A DNA stretch of 64,000 nucleotides. It comes from JBAZPT01 sp041645535 (GTDB lineage Bacteria > Patescibacteriota > Minisyncoccia > Moranbacterales > UBA2206). The notes beneath the pieces were generated by a model, which ran no database searches, had not been told where the DNA came from, and saw nothing but the letters and a program-made list of their open reading frames with translations. Positions 32,291-42,240 of the stretch are shown here, one piece after another; within the stretch, counting starts at the first letter, position 1, and each line of letters begins with the position of its first letter. The stretch lies in assembly GCA_041645535.1 (NCBI GenBank), contig JBAZPT010000001.1, forward strand, positions 372,001 to 436,000, in the 5' to 3' direction. The position numbers and the translations under genes are program-made.

Positions 32291-33751
32291 TCACTTTCGA
32301 AAGCTTTTGCCACTTAATTTAATCTTTCCATTTTTCTTTACTATAGAAATTCCTCTTTCTTCTTCAGATTCGTCAGGAAAAGTTCCGTGTGGAGAAAAAA
32401 TTATTAGCTCATTTTTATCATAATATCGTTCATAACCAGGAGAATGACCGTGGATAATAGCATTAACACCAGAATCTCTGACTCTTTTTATGCTTTCCAT
32501 TTTTTGGACGCCAAATTCCTGTTCAACAAAATAATCTCTATTATCAGCACTTAAATATAGTTTGTCCAAAAGATTCAACTCATCACTCCATTTTTCACCA
32601 TCAAGTAATACTCCTCTCAAATCTCTCTGAAAAATTTTATTAATTTCTAAAACACGCTGCTTAATATTTCTATTTCTTACGAGATCGGAAACCATTTTTG
32701 ATGTAGGATCTGTGTGACAGAATAAAGTGTCGTCATAAATAACAGCAACTTTGATTTGGCAAATACTTTCCAAAATTTTTCTTCCTCTTGGATTTGTTCT
32801 CATATTGGCCAAAATTTCAGGCATTTTTTCATAGAGTTTAGACCATAAATCCTCTTCGCGCTTTCTAAAATCCTTGGTAAACGGTTTTACTTTTCTCAAT
32901 TCTGAATTAAAATCTTGATCAAATTCAGTTAATTCCCAAATTCCCATGTTTTGATCAGTAAACAATTCGGCATTTTTTTCTGCATAATCATCCTTGCCAG
33001 CCTTGCACAGAAAATATATCAAATCCATATCGTGGTTTCCACAAAGAAAATCAACCTTGCCTTTCTGTTTTACTGCTTGATCGGCCAGGTCTCCAATAAT
33101 AGAAGTAATTTCAATCCCATCCATGCCTCGATCACCCAAAATGTCCCCCAAAAAAACCAGTTTTTTATTCCCTCCTGTCCATTGCCAGTGTCCGCTAGCA
33201 TCTTTCTTAGCAACTCCTAATTTTTTTACATGCTTTTCAAAAGTTTTCATATCCCCACTTAAATCCTCAACAGCCATCACTTCCGTTTCTCTTTTCACTT
33301 CCCGCCAGTTTTTTCTTTCCGGTTGAGGAACAACTTCAACTGTTTCTTCCGTTTTTTCATATCCGATCAACTTCTGAGCTTTTGGCGCTTGCGGGGGCTC
33401 TGCGATCGGTTGCGGCTCTTGCTCAACTTTTGCCGGTTCTGACTTTTGTTGGATTTTTTCGAGAAACGACGCTATCAGATCCCTTATTTCTTCGTTAGAA
33501 TAAAATTTATTTCCCTCTAGTTCTTTTGAATAATTATAAAATTCATCTGACAAACCTGATTCAAAAAAAATCAAATACCCAAGTTTAGCAAATGTTATTC
33601 CAAGATTTTTTGATTCTTGTTCAATTGTCGTAGCAGATAATTTTTTTTCTTTTAATAATTCATTCAGTTTCCGTACTAACACATCTTGATTCACAAGACT
33701 CTCATTCTTAATTTCCTTATTTGTATTCAAAAATTTTGGTTCTTTTTCCAT
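32291..33751 (-). CDS. Calcineurin-like metallophosphoesterase
   Basis: 486 residues. An N-terminal region of about 160 residues with charged helices and a Pro-rich linker precedes the phosphoesterase core: VAVEDLSGDMKTFEKHV, LVFLGDILGDRGMDGIEI (GDxxDRG type), DFLCGNHDMDLIYF (GNHD), and AIIHGHSPGYERY (GH). These residues bind two metals as in PPP phosphatases and ApaH-type hydrolases. It immediately follows the DHH-domain giant gene (2-nt gap), so the two may form a pathway. Substrate unknown. Confidence 0.85.
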   Translation of the reverse strand: MEKEPKFLNTNKEIKNESLVNQDVLVRKLNELLKEKKLSATTIEQESKNLGITFAKLGYLIFFESGLSDEFYNYSKELEGNKFYSNEEIRDLIASFLEKIQQKSEPAKVEQEPQPIAEPPQAPKAQKLIGYEKTEETVEVVPQPERKNWREVKRETEVMAVEDLSGDMKTFEKHVKKLGVAKKDASGHWQWTGGNKKLVFLGDILGDRGMDGIEITSIIGDLADQAVKQKGKVDFLCGNHDMDLIYFLCKAGKDDYAEKNAELFTDQNMGIWELTEFDQDFNSELRKVKPFTKDFRKREEDLWSKLYEKMPEILANMRTNPRGRKILESICQIKVAVIYDDTLFCHTDPTSKMVSDLVRNRNIKQRVLEINKIFQRDLRGVLLDGEKWSDELNLLDKLYLSADNRDYFVEQEFGVQKMESIKRVRDSGVNAIIHGHSPGYERYYDKNELIIFSPHGTFPDESEEERGISIVKKNGKIKLSGKSFRK

Positions 33752-33753
33752 AA

Positions 33754-36700
33754 TTATTGTCCAGTCTTCATTTTAATATCAAACAAATCGACCTCTATTT
33801 CCCTCATTAACAATCTTAGATTATCACTTTCTCCATCTTTTTTTATTTTTTCCTTCAATCTCTTTTTTTCATCTTCCAAAATTATTTTTATTGCTAATTT
33901 TTCTTTTAATTTTTCGGGAGCCATATTCACTGTTGCTTCGAATTTAGAGCGCAGTTCGCTATTGCTCTGAATAAACTGTTCTGCCAAATCTGAAGGTTTC
34001 ACATTAAGCCTTCCTGCCTCTTTTTCGATTATTTCAGACAACAACTCAAAACTCGCAAACAGTCCCGACATTTTCTTCACAGACTCCGCCATATTTTTTT
34101 GCTTTTCAACCGTTGCGTCCGACAATTTTTCCGGCGCTTTTGGTCCAGATGATCCTGGCGCCGCCACAGACTGTGCCTTGTTTTTGGCCTCATTTTTCGT
34201 TTTTTGACGATTTAACAGCATATCTATCGCCAACCTCTCAACTTTCATATTAAAGTCCCTGTCCCTTCGGTCCATTTTTTCAGTTTTATCATAAAACTTA
34301 TCAATCACGCCCTGATTCCTCATTGCCGCTTTCAGCAGATCTTTTAATTTAATATCTAATCTCTTGGCGATTTCCCGCAAAATATCTTCTGTCAGTTTGT
34401 TTTCTCTGACTAGATCCGTTACTTCTTTGGCCCCTTCGTCAGCGTTCAGCACTTCCCTTAATCTGCCTTCAACCTTAAAATTCTTTCCGGTTAATTTGGA
34501 AAATATCTCATCCAAAGCTATCGTCAGCTTTTCCGGATCCTGTGGCGATTTTATCCACATATTCCCGCGCACATTGAATCCTTGAGAAAACATGTCTCGA
34601 CCCATCTTTTTTAGCGTATACAACACGAAGGAATTTTCTTTCGGAGACCAGATTAAATAGCCGCCATAGCCTTTGCAAAAAACTTCCAGCTGATTGGAAT
34701 TATTCTCTCCGTCTACATTAGGATAAGTGTTGCCGGTTTTTTCATTTTTCTTTTTCGTATCGATAAAAATTTTGCCGAAACGATCAGCGCCTGTGTCAAC
34801 AAAAAATCCAGCTCGTTCCAATTTCTCCAGTGCTGCCTTACCATTATTCATTTGCTTTTCCATATGCCCCGTCAGTTGAGTGAGTGACTCTTCTTTATTG
34901 TTTTGTGGATTGATGTAGGCGTGGTTTTTAAGATAATCATCCGGAAGATTTTTCATCGGGTCCATTCCGTTTTTAAAAAGCTCTAAGACATCTTCTACTT
35001 TCATTCTAAAATACAGGCCGTAAAGATTCTTAGGATAGTTTGTATAAGCTTGTTTCATTTCATCCGGAGTTAAATTGAAATTGTCGCATTTTGTCACAAA
35101 TTTCACAAAATTATCCAGATATTTTTCTTTTTTCAAAAGCCCAATCTCTAGTAAAGTTTCATAGACAAACTTAGCAGCGGATGTTGTTCGATCCGATTCT
35201 TTACCATGATGATCAATAATTAGCCTCTTGCCATCTTCCTCGGCAATCACACCATCCCTCATGGAAGTATCCATAATAATCCCGCTTTCAGCCGAATCTC
35301 CCTGCTTTACAAAGCTCACCTTATTCATGTCCACATTAATACCGGCCAGTTCCATAAGCTTCAGGCAAGCATAAGCGTCTTGATCAGCCCGCTTTATAAT
35401 CTCCCCGTTCTTTCCCGTACCGTGTATTATCAGCTCTGTCCATAATTTTCTCGTCAAATCCAAAAATTTCTTGTCACCTTCTGAAATGTCCACGGCATTT
35501 AAATCTTCATATTTCAAATCCAGAGAATTTTCCAATTTATAAATTGTGTGCCAGGCCGCCGTCCGCACCGGACCATCTTTCTTGTTCGCATTTTTTGCGT
35601 CTTCCTCGGATTTTTGAATTTGTTCTTTTGAATTCTTCAGAGCCAAAAGTAAGCCCCTCAATTTTTCTTTTTGAGCTTTTCCCTTCACTTCTTTTTCTTT
35701 GGCCAGCGCTGCCACCGCTATCAGTGGTAAAAAGTCTTCGAATAAATCCAACTGTTCCCATTCTTTTTTTTCCTTTTTTTCCGGCTGTTGAAAAGGCAAC
35801 TGCTCAACTGCCGATGAAGACACTGCTGCAGCTTCTGCTTTTTTCCCCAATTTTTCCATCGGTCTGCGCCCGGCTACCGGAATCACATATGGCAAATCAA
35901 CATCATAATCCGACGATGGTTTACCAGGAATCACGGTTTCGATATCCTTCGTTTTATTCTTTATGGCCTCCACCACATTCTCAATTCCTTCACCTTTATG
36001 TGTTGCCAAAATATCCACATAATCAGCGCCGCCTTTGTTCTCGCCCATAACAGCTACTTCTGCAAATTTTCCAATAAATTTTGCATGCCCATCGACATTT
36101 TCAAAGGCAATTTTTCCAATTTCACTATTTGGGTCAATAATAGCATTTCCGTCCGCATCAATCGGAATTTCCACCACCTGATTTTGAGTATCGTCGGACA
36201 AAGAAATAAGCACTTTCATTTTTCCCTCTTGCATTAGTTCCTGCGGATTCCAATTCGCGTTTCCATGAAACGAACCTTCCGGAACCATATTTTTCACATT
36301 AAAAACATAATTGCCGCTATCATCAAGCCCGGTTCCCTTTTCTCCGCCCCACCACATCTTTAGCTCGTTTTTGTCTGGCCTCAATGAGTCATTTTCCGCC
36401 CAATTAACCCTTTTTATTTTAGAAAATAAATCTTCATGACTTCTTACATAATCCTTGGCGCCAACATTGATTGTTTGCTCCGACCCTTCAATATGCGAAG
36501 TGATTGTTTGTGGCAGATGTCCCGCATCCACGGCCGGCAAATCTCCGGCAATATAGCGCCGCAAATATTCCGCGGCAGTAAAATGGCGTACTTCATCATT
36601 AATATGCACACCCCTGGAGTTCAAGAGTCCCTCTTGTGATCCACTTGCATATGCCTGAATCTCCTGTGCAACCAGGCCGACTCCAACACCAATTGCCACG

Positions 36701-38148
36701 CCCCTCATAACTGCGCCAGCTACTTTTCTCTTTTTCATCTTAGCAAAGGCTTCGTCTTTTAATGTTTTTTCTTTCTTAAAATCATCCTGTATCTTTGCTT
36801 CTTTCATTTGGGATAAATAATCTTTCAAACTAGCTTCATTGCCATATGCAGACGCCCAGTCTTGACCCACATTTTTCTTGAGAAATACTTTGGCTTCAGC
36901 AGTAGATATATACATCCTAGTTCTTTCCTGTTCAACCTTTTTTGAGTCGGAAAAACTAATCAGATCAATTTTTTCCCGCTCCGAAAAAGAGATTCGGGAA
37001 TCAATCTCATTGATATTGGCTAAAACTTTTTCCAGCTTGTCTTTGTCTGGACTATCCATCAAATCTTTCAATGATTTTTCCAAGTCACCCGTCAAATCTG
37101 ACGCGTTTTTTGTTTCATAGCGGAACCTTTCCATCTCTTCCCGCCGCCTTGAACCAGCCTCTATCCCCTTGCCCTTGGCCATTTCGCGAATATGTTGCGC
37201 GCGCTCTTCTTTGACCCTTTTATTTTCTCTGGCGCCTGCTACCGCGCCTCCAATGCCAGCACTCAACCCCAATCCTAATGGTCCAACCCATTTGGCCGCT
37301 CTCTGTGTAGCGCTTATCGTTCCCTTTACTCCAAAACTATAAGCGATTGCCACCGCCGAAGCCACTGTCGCCTCATTAACAAAATGGCCGACAAAACGGC
37401 CGCCGGGTATATTTTTAATCTTTTCCACAATCTTATCAACCGCATTATATTGCGCTTGAGTCTCGACTCCGGCCTTAGCCTTTCCGATAATGACATCGAA
37501 ATCCAAATCAAGCGCATCCAACCCCTTGCCATGCGCAATGTCATTCTTGACTTGCTTGGCTACTTCCAAAAGATTATCGGCGTAAAGCGACCCTTTTTGC
37601 GCCAGCTTCTTATCTTTCCCGTCTTTTATGCCAGTAAGTTCTTTTTCAAAAAGCTTGTTTTTTTCCAAATTAAACTGCTCGTCGGTGAGATTGCCGACTG
37701 TGTATCTCTTGACTAGATCTTTGATAATATTTTTTGTGATTTTTTCTTCCGGATCTTCTTCTTTCAGCATCTTTTTTTCTTCGCCCTTGCGCAAAGCGCT
37801 ATCAGTTTCATATTCCATAGCAAATCTTTCCACAATCGCTTTCATCGCTTCATTGTGATCATTTTTTTCGCCATTTTCTCCGGCATACAAATTGCCTGAT
37901 TGCTGAATCTCTCTTTTAGCCTTAGCAATTTCTTTCTGGCGATAGTATTCGTGTGCTAAATTATGTTTCCATAATTTTTTGATAAATCCTTTGATTCCCC
38001 TGAGCTCGCCCTTAGAGACTGTCATTTTTTCTTCAGCCATATCACGAGCCTGTTCTTCAATATCAACATTCGCAATAATTATTTTGCGTTTTTTATTTAC
38101 TGGATTTTGTTCTGAAGAAATATTTTTTGACCCGCCCTCAAAGATCAT
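33754..38148 (-). CDS. Giant protein with DHH phosphoesterase core, 1464 residues
   Basis: Domains in order: charged coiled-coil-like residues 1-250; two short hydrophobic Gly/Ala-rich segments near 280-310 (VGPLGLGLSAGIGGAVAGA) and near 485-500 (GAVMRGVAIGVGVGLVAQ), perhaps membrane-inserting; a beta-rich stretch to about 780; then a DHH-family domain with RADQDAYACLKLMELAGI and LIIDHHGKES (DHH about residue 977); finally long charged helices. DHH proteins cleave cyclic dinucleotides, nanoRNA or pyrophosphate. No similar giant gene recognised. Directly precedes the metallophosphoesterase. Its start overlaps a perfect 12-bp palindrome ATGCACGTGCAT (38147-38158). Confidence 0.8.
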   Translation of the reverse strand: MIFEGGSKNISSEQNPVNKKRKIIIANVDIEEQARDMAEEKMTVSKGELRGIKGFIKKLWKHNLAHEYYRQKEIAKAKREIQQSGNLYAGENGEKNDHNEAMKAIVERFAMEYETDSALRKGEEKKMLKEEDPEEKITKNIIKDLVKRYTVGNLTDEQFNLEKNKLFEKELTGIKDGKDKKLAQKGSLYADNLLEVAKQVKNDIAHGKGLDALDLDFDVIIGKAKAGVETQAQYNAVDKIVEKIKNIPGGRFVGHFVNEATVASAVAIAYSFGVKGTISATQRAAKWVGPLGLGLSAGIGGAVAGARENKRVKEERAQHIREMAKGKGIEAGSRRREEMERFRYETKNASDLTGDLEKSLKDLMDSPDKDKLEKVLANINEIDSRISFSEREKIDLISFSDSKKVEQERTRMYISTAEAKVFLKKNVGQDWASAYGNEASLKDYLSQMKEAKIQDDFKKEKTLKDEAFAKMKKRKVAGAVMRGVAIGVGVGLVAQEIQAYASGSQEGLLNSRGVHINDEVRHFTAAEYLRRYIAGDLPAVDAGHLPQTITSHIEGSEQTINVGAKDYVRSHEDLFSKIKRVNWAENDSLRPDKNELKMWWGGEKGTGLDDSGNYVFNVKNMVPEGSFHGNANWNPQELMQEGKMKVLISLSDDTQNQVVEIPIDADGNAIIDPNSEIGKIAFENVDGHAKFIGKFAEVAVMGENKGGADYVDILATHKGEGIENVVEAIKNKTKDIETVIPGKPSSDYDVDLPYVIPVAGRRPMEKLGKKAEAAAVSSSAVEQLPFQQPEKKEKKEWEQLDLFEDFLPLIAVAALAKEKEVKGKAQKEKLRGLLLALKNSKEQIQKSEEDAKNANKKDGPVRTAAWHTIYKLENSLDLKYEDLNAVDISEGDKKFLDLTRKLWTELIIHGTGKNGEIIKRADQDAYACLKLMELAGINVDMNKVSFVKQGDSAESGIIMDTSMRDGVIAEEDGKRLIIDHHGKESDRTTSAAKFVYETLLEIGLLKKEKYLDNFVKFVTKCDNFNLTPDEMKQAYTNYPKNLYGLYFRMKVEDVLELFKNGMDPMKNLPDDYLKNHAYINPQNNKEESLTQLTGHMEKQMNNGKAALEKLERAGFFVDTGADRFGKIFIDTKKKNEKTGNTYPNVDGENNSNQLEVFCKGYGGYLIWSPKENSFVLYTLKKMGRDMFSQGFNVRGNMWIKSPQDPEKLTIALDEIFSKLTGKNFKVEGRLREVLNADEGAKEVTDLVRENKLTEDILREIAKRLDIKLKDLLKAAMRNQGVIDKFYDKTEKMDRRDRDFNMKVERLAIDMLLNRQKTKNEAKNKAQSVAAPGSSGPKAPEKLSDATVEKQKNMAESVKKMSGLFASFELLSEIIEKEAGRLNVKPSDLAEQFIQSNSELRSKFEATVNMAPEKLKEKLAIKIILEDEKKRLKEKIKKDGESDNLRLLMREIEVDLFDIKMKTGQ

Positions 38149-38157
38149 GCACGTGCA

Positions 38158-38484
38158 TTAAGAATTTAGATAAGTATTTCGAAAACTCATTAACTCGTTG
38201 GCTATTACATTGTCCAATTCCGGAATATTGGACTGACAAAATAGCTGAATTTTTTCCACATCATTACTGTCCAAAATTTTATCGAATTCTTCCAAATGTG
38301 ATGGGGGCATATTCGCCAGTATGACGGCATTAATGCGATCCTCAACTCTGCCTGCTAAATCCTCTTTTATTTGCGCCATTATTTCCGAACTGATATTTTT
38401 CAACGCTCTTTCTTCGACCAAACGATCGACAAATTGGCTTATTATTTCTGATTTGCCTGTTTTATTTTTTGATTTGTGTTCCAT
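38158..38484 (-). CDS. Hypothetical small helical protein (possibly DUF5663-like)
   Basis: 108 residues, helical and acidic: IISQFVDRLVEERALKNI, IMAQIKEDLAGRVEDRINAV, ILANMPPSHLEEFDKILDSND. This pattern recalls the DUF5663 proteins of Patescibacteria, an assignment from memory. Starts the unit that includes the giant DHH protein and the phosphatase. Confidence 0.65.
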   Translation of the reverse strand: MEHKSKNKTGKSEIISQFVDRLVEERALKNISSEIMAQIKEDLAGRVEDRINAVILANMPPSHLEEFDKILDSNDVEKIQLFCQSNIPELDNVIANELMSFRNTYLNS

Positions 38485-38627
38485 ATTTATTTTTTTATAT
38501 AAAAAACTTTTGCCATTTATTTTGGCTTATTTATATAAATATTATACCCTCATTACTCTTTTTTGACAATACAAATCACTACAATCAGCCGGCCTCAAGA
38601 GGGGTCGTTTTTGATGTTTGAAAAATT

Positions 38628-38659
38628 TTAAAAGAGGCTGGTAATTTGCCAGCCTCTTA
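38628..38659 (-). terminator. Terminator after the second MFS gene
   Basis: AGAGGCTGG/CCAGCCTCT stem with a 7-nt loop followed on the minus strand by TTTTAAAATTTTT. Confidence 0.8.
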
Positions 38660-38670
38660 ATTATTAGCTA

Positions 38671-39852
38671 TCACAAGGCTTTGTGCTTACGCATAAAAGC
38701 CAGCGAAATCAGACCGAGAATCAGAAAGGTTATCCCCGAAGACAACAAGGCTACTTTTAGGGAATAAATATCATTGATCCAGCCAATGATCGGCCCCACT
38801 ATTGAAAATATCAATCTGCCTACCAGATTTTTAACAGACAAAACGGTTGCCCGAATATCCGACGAGATCAGTCCATTGATATAATCCAGTGTTACCGGAT
38901 TATTTATGCCCCTAACCACATAGAAGAAAATGATAAACAATCCCGACCAGACAAACCAGAATGAGCTCAAGAGAAGATACCCAAGCGCTGGCAGAACGAC
39001 AAGTAGCACTAATGAATTTTTCCTGCCTAAAATCTTCTCCAGCTTATGGGCATTCCACGAAAAGAACGCGGCCACAAGAAGAAAAATCGCCAAGATGATT
39101 CCAAAAAGTCCTAGCGGAACTTTGGTGGCCAGTAAATATGGCTGAATCAACCAAAACATCGTGAGCGTGGAAGCTCCCGCCAGCGCAGAGTAAATGATGA
39201 GCCATTTTACTTCTTTGTGGTCATGGAGAGAGAATTTAACCAGCTTCAGCATACTCTTTAAACCATTCTCTGTGTTTTCAGCTTTATGTCTTTTTGGTTC
39301 AAAAAGAGTCAGAGCGACGGGAATAACTAAAAAAGTTATGGCCGTATCACAATAAAGCGGAAAACGAAGGCTGATAAGCGCCAAAAGTCCGCCAACAACG
39401 CTAGCGAGGCTTTCTGAAAACATCCCGATGCTAAGGCCTCTCCCTTCAACTTTTTTGTATTCTGATCCCCTTCCTCTTTCTATCAGCGTATCATAAAGCA
39501 TCGCCGAATCTGCTCCTGAAACAAAACTGATGCCGAATCCCAAGATTATTTCGGCCGAGAGAAATCCCCAAAAACCATAGGACTGCGAATAAATAGCAAA
39601 TCCTGTCGTTGCCAGAATTCCGCCGATGATGATAGATTTTTTCCTGCCAAAAATGTCAGAAAAATATCCGGTGGGAACTTCCAAGAGAATTACCGCCACC
39701 GAAAACAGCGACTGAAGCAAAAACACTTGTTTCATTGACAAACCATTTTCCTGAAAAAACAAAACGATAATAGGAATGGTAAGCATAAAGCTTCTTAGCC
39801 CCTTGATGAAATAGAGTTTCCCGATGTTTGAATTTAACCTTTCTTTGTTCAT
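38671..39852 (-). CDS. MFS transporter
   Basis: 393 residues, about twelve hydrophobic helices. The loop GYFSDIFGRKKSIIIGG is the MFS signature between helices 2 and 3 (G-x3-D-x2-GR-K/R). Looks like a drug/metabolite efflux-type permease; substrate unknown. Ribosome site AAAGGAGG precedes the ATG. The leader contains a terminator-like hairpin, so expression may be attenuated. Confidence 0.85.
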   Translation of the reverse strand: MNKERLNSNIGKLYFIKGLRSFMLTIPIIVLFFQENGLSMKQVFLLQSLFSVAVILLEVPTGYFSDIFGRKKSIIIGGILATTGFAIYSQSYGFWGFLSAEIILGFGISFVSGADSAMLYDTLIERGRGSEYKKVEGRGLSIGMFSESLASVVGGLLALISLRFPLYCDTAITFLVIPVALTLFEPKRHKAENTENGLKSMLKLVKFSLHDHKEVKWLIIYSALAGASTLTMFWLIQPYLLATKVPLGLFGIILAIFLLVAAFFSWNAHKLEKILGRKNSLVLLVVLPALGYLLLSSFWFVWSGLFIIFFYVVRGINNPVTLDYINGLISSDIRATVLSVKNLVGRLIFSIVGPIIGWINDIYSLKVALLSSGITFLILGLISLAFMRKHKAL

Positions 39853-40291
39853 AATTTTTCCTCCTTTGCTCCGCCATAGCTTTAGCGTCGGCGGGCTTTT
39901 ATTTTTTTAATGATCTGGTCCGACCAGAAACAAAAACTCGGCTTTTCTGATCGAGCCGAGGAGGTTTTTCTATATTATATGTGTTGCTTATGAAACTTTT
40001 TCATATGTGTTCACAAAAACCGCCCGGGCTCGCAAATCAAAATCAATTGCGACAATGGTAAAAAGTGGAGAATAATTTCCACGATTTTTTGCCATATCCA
40101 GTTGGTTTTTATGATATCTTTGCATATATTTGACTTTACTTTTACTTATTTTTATCATTAATTATGATTTTTGTCAATCTCAACCGCTTTTTTTATAATT
40201 TCCAAAATATCCGCCTACTCCTCCGCCGTATTTATTCATAATTATTTTTAATTCAAAATCTTAATGACTCTCCGCCAAAACTAGCAGTGTA
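39853..40291. other. Intergenic region upstream of MFS gene
   Basis: About 440 bp without a credible gene. Holds a small palindrome GCCCGCC...GGCGG at 39874-39900, CTGGTCCGACCAG at 39914-39926, and the terminator-like hairpin at 39937. The rest is AT-rich sequence. Confidence 0.6.
39930..39961 (-). terminator. Terminator-like hairpin in the MFS leader
   Basis: Minus strand CTCGGCT/AGCCGAG with a 10-nt loop followed by TTTTTGTTT. It lies about 80-110 nt upstream of the MFS start, with a second small hairpin (CTGGT/ACCAG) between, so it could attenuate transcription or end an upstream transcript. Confidence 0.55.
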
Positions 40292-41383
40292 TCAATATTT
40301 TCTGCTTAATAGATAATCCGCCATTCCCAACAGAAACTCTTCTCCCTCAGGCTGATACCGCTGCCGCCGGATAATATCCTTTGCTTTATTGATCAGCTCT
40401 CGCGAATAGGCCGTGCAATATTCCAAAGCTCCCGTCTTCAATAAGATGTTTTTGACTTTTCCTATATCTCCGGCGGTTATGTTCTGTTTCCCCAGAATAT
40501 TCAAAAGAAATTTTTTTTCTCCGCCCTTCGCGCTTTCCAAAGCTTTTATAAAAAGGAATGTTTTTTTCCCCTCTTTGAGATCCGATCCTAATGGCTTGCC
40601 AATTTTGGCTTCTTCCCCAAAGAGATCCAGAATGTCATCTTGGATCGCAAACGCCAGCCCAAGCGGAACAGCAAATTCTTTTATTTTTTTGATTTGTCCG
40701 GCACTGGCTTGAGCCAAAAGAGCGCCCAAAACTAAAGGATTTTCCACGCTGTAGTAAGCAGTTTTTAATTCGCAGATCAGCAGCGCCGCAGCTGGAGAAA
40801 ATGTTTTAGCGTATCCCGAGCGAACATCAATGATTTGGCCGAAAGTTGTATTTCTGATCACCTTATTCAAGGTCAGAATCATGTCCAATTTATTTTTCAC
40901 CTCAATTTCACTCAAGATAATATTCGCCAAAGACAAGGCAATGTCCCCGGCCAGAATAGCCATAACCATGCCAAAATGCACTTTTTCCGGATTAGACCCA
41001 TTGAGGGCCAGCTCCTGTTTGCCTATTTGTTCATAGATTTTGTGAAAGGTGCTTTTTCCTCTTCGCAAATCATCTCGATCGATAATGTCATCGTGAATCA
41101 GCAGCCCCGATTGCACCAGCTCATTGGCCATCGAAGCCCGGATGATATCGCGATCAATTTTCTTTTGTGAAAAACATTTGTAACCATAGCCGGTCAGACT
41201 GGCTCTGATCCGCTTGCCGCCCCGCAAAGTGAATTCCTCCAATGCCCTCATCATTTGAGAGGCGCTGCCATCAATATTCCGGCTTTCCTGAATTTGTTTC
41301 GCGAAAAAAAATTTTAACTCGCCTTCAACCAGTTTTTTATAATCCTTCAGTTTTTCAATAAATGGCTTAGAATATTTTTTCAT
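40292..41383 (-). CDS. Polyprenyl (geranylgeranyl/farnesyl-type) diphosphate synthase
   Basis: Condenses IPP units onto an allylic diphosphate to make the isoprenoid carriers of the membrane. Two Asp-rich motifs: LIHDDIIDRDDLRRG (first DDxxD) and IQDDILDLFGEEA (second), with GGKRIRASL near the N-terminus. The 363-residue length is a little long. MKKYSKPF was chosen as start; ten residues upstream have no support. Divergent from the TrmB-like regulator. Confidence 0.9.
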   Translation of the reverse strand: MKKYSKPFIEKLKDYKKLVEGELKFFFAKQIQESRNIDGSASQMMRALEEFTLRGGKRIRASLTGYGYKCFSQKKIDRDIIRASMANELVQSGLLIHDDIIDRDDLRRGKSTFHKIYEQIGKQELALNGSNPEKVHFGMVMAILAGDIALSLANIILSEIEVKNKLDMILTLNKVIRNTTFGQIIDVRSGYAKTFSPAAALLICELKTAYYSVENPLVLGALLAQASAGQIKKIKEFAVPLGLAFAIQDDILDLFGEEAKIGKPLGSDLKEGKKTFLFIKALESAKGGEKKFLLNILGKQNITAGDIGKVKNILLKTGALEYCTAYSRELINKAKDIIRRQRYQPEGEEFLLGMADYLLSRKY

Positions 41384-41470
41384 TGCGATATTATAGATTT
41401 GACCCTGCCCCAATTATGCCCCCAAACGGCATTTTTGGCAAAAAACAAAAAATTGCAATTTTAACCAGAA

Positions 41471-41476
41471 TATACT
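41471..41476 (+). promoter_or_regulatory. -10 element for the TrmB-like gene
   Basis: TATACT 12 nt before the ATG, giving an almost leaderless transcript. The -35 is not obvious. Confidence 0.35.
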
Positions 41477-41487
41477 ATGTTAAAGCC

Positions 41488-42222
41488 ATGATGAAACAAG
41501 ATTTTTCCACCTTGGAACTGGAACTGCGCAAAATCGGCCTGTCCGAAAAAGAGGCCAGAGTCTATTTGCTTTGCCTGGAATCCGGCCGGACATCCGTCCA
41601 AAATATTTCCCAAAAATCCGGAATGAGTCGGCCGACTGTATATCGGGTCCTGGAAGCCTTGCGCCGCAAAGACTTGGTTGAAAAATTCACTAAATATTCC
41701 AAAGCTATCGCCGCCAAGTCCCCCGATGAAATTTTAGGGATGCTGCGCGCGGAAAAAAGGAAAGTTGAAGAAAAAGAAAGGGAATTTGTGAGAATCATCT
41801 CTCTGCTTAAAAATAAATATCTGGGCAATAAAAACGAAATCAGATTTTATGCCGGCAAAGAAGGCGAGAAATTTCTGCTGGATGATTTCGCCACCACGCC
41901 GGAGCAAAAAATTTTCGCGGTCTTCCCTTCCATTTCAGATTCCCAGATAAGCAAGTTGGAAAATATTTGCAAAAATATCCAGAAGCGCCTGGGAAAAATC
42001 GAGGTTAGGGAAATTTTTCCAGATGAAACCGGAAAATCCGCTTTGACTTTTGTGGAAAGAAAAGCTATTCCCGCCTTGTCGCTTCCCGGAACACTTCTGA
42101 TCTGCGATAAAATACTTTATTTGCAAAAAAACGAAAGTTTCAGCATCGAACAAGAAAGCATTGTGAAACTCGTCCGTTTTCTTTTAGACGCCCTTTGGCA
42201 AAAAGAAAACCGACAACAGTGA
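41488..42222 (+). CDS. TrmB-family transcriptional regulator
   Basis: 245 residues. N-terminal winged helix-turn-helix: IGLSEKEARVYLLCLESG, SVQNISQKSGMSRPTVYR, VLEALRRKDLV. A coiled segment follows, then a C-terminal ligand-like domain (NEIRFYAGKEGEKFL). TrmB proteins control sugar transport in archaea and occur in Patescibacteria. Diverges from the polyprenyl synthase gene, a possible target. Ends with TGA, supporting the standard code. Confidence 0.85.
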   Translation: MMKQDFSTLELELRKIGLSEKEARVYLLCLESGRTSVQNISQKSGMSRPTVYRVLEALRRKDLVEKFTKYSKAIAAKSPDEILGMLRAEKRKVEEKEREFVRIISLLKNKYLGNKNEIRFYAGKEGEKFLLDDFATTPEQKIFAVFPSISDSQISKLENICKNIQKRLGKIEVREIFPDETGKSALTFVERKAIPALSLPGTLLICDKILYLQKNESFSIEQESIVKLVRFLLDALWQKENRQQ

Positions 42223-42239
42223 TATTTCGTCTGTTGCCG
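42208..42239 (-). terminator. Shared terminator between convergent genes
   Basis: CGACAACAG/CTGTTGCCG stem of 9 bp with one mismatch; on the minus strand followed by TTTTCTTTTT. It ends the acyltransferase transcript and overlaps the TrmB-like 3' end. Confidence 0.6.
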
Positions 42240-42240
42240 A

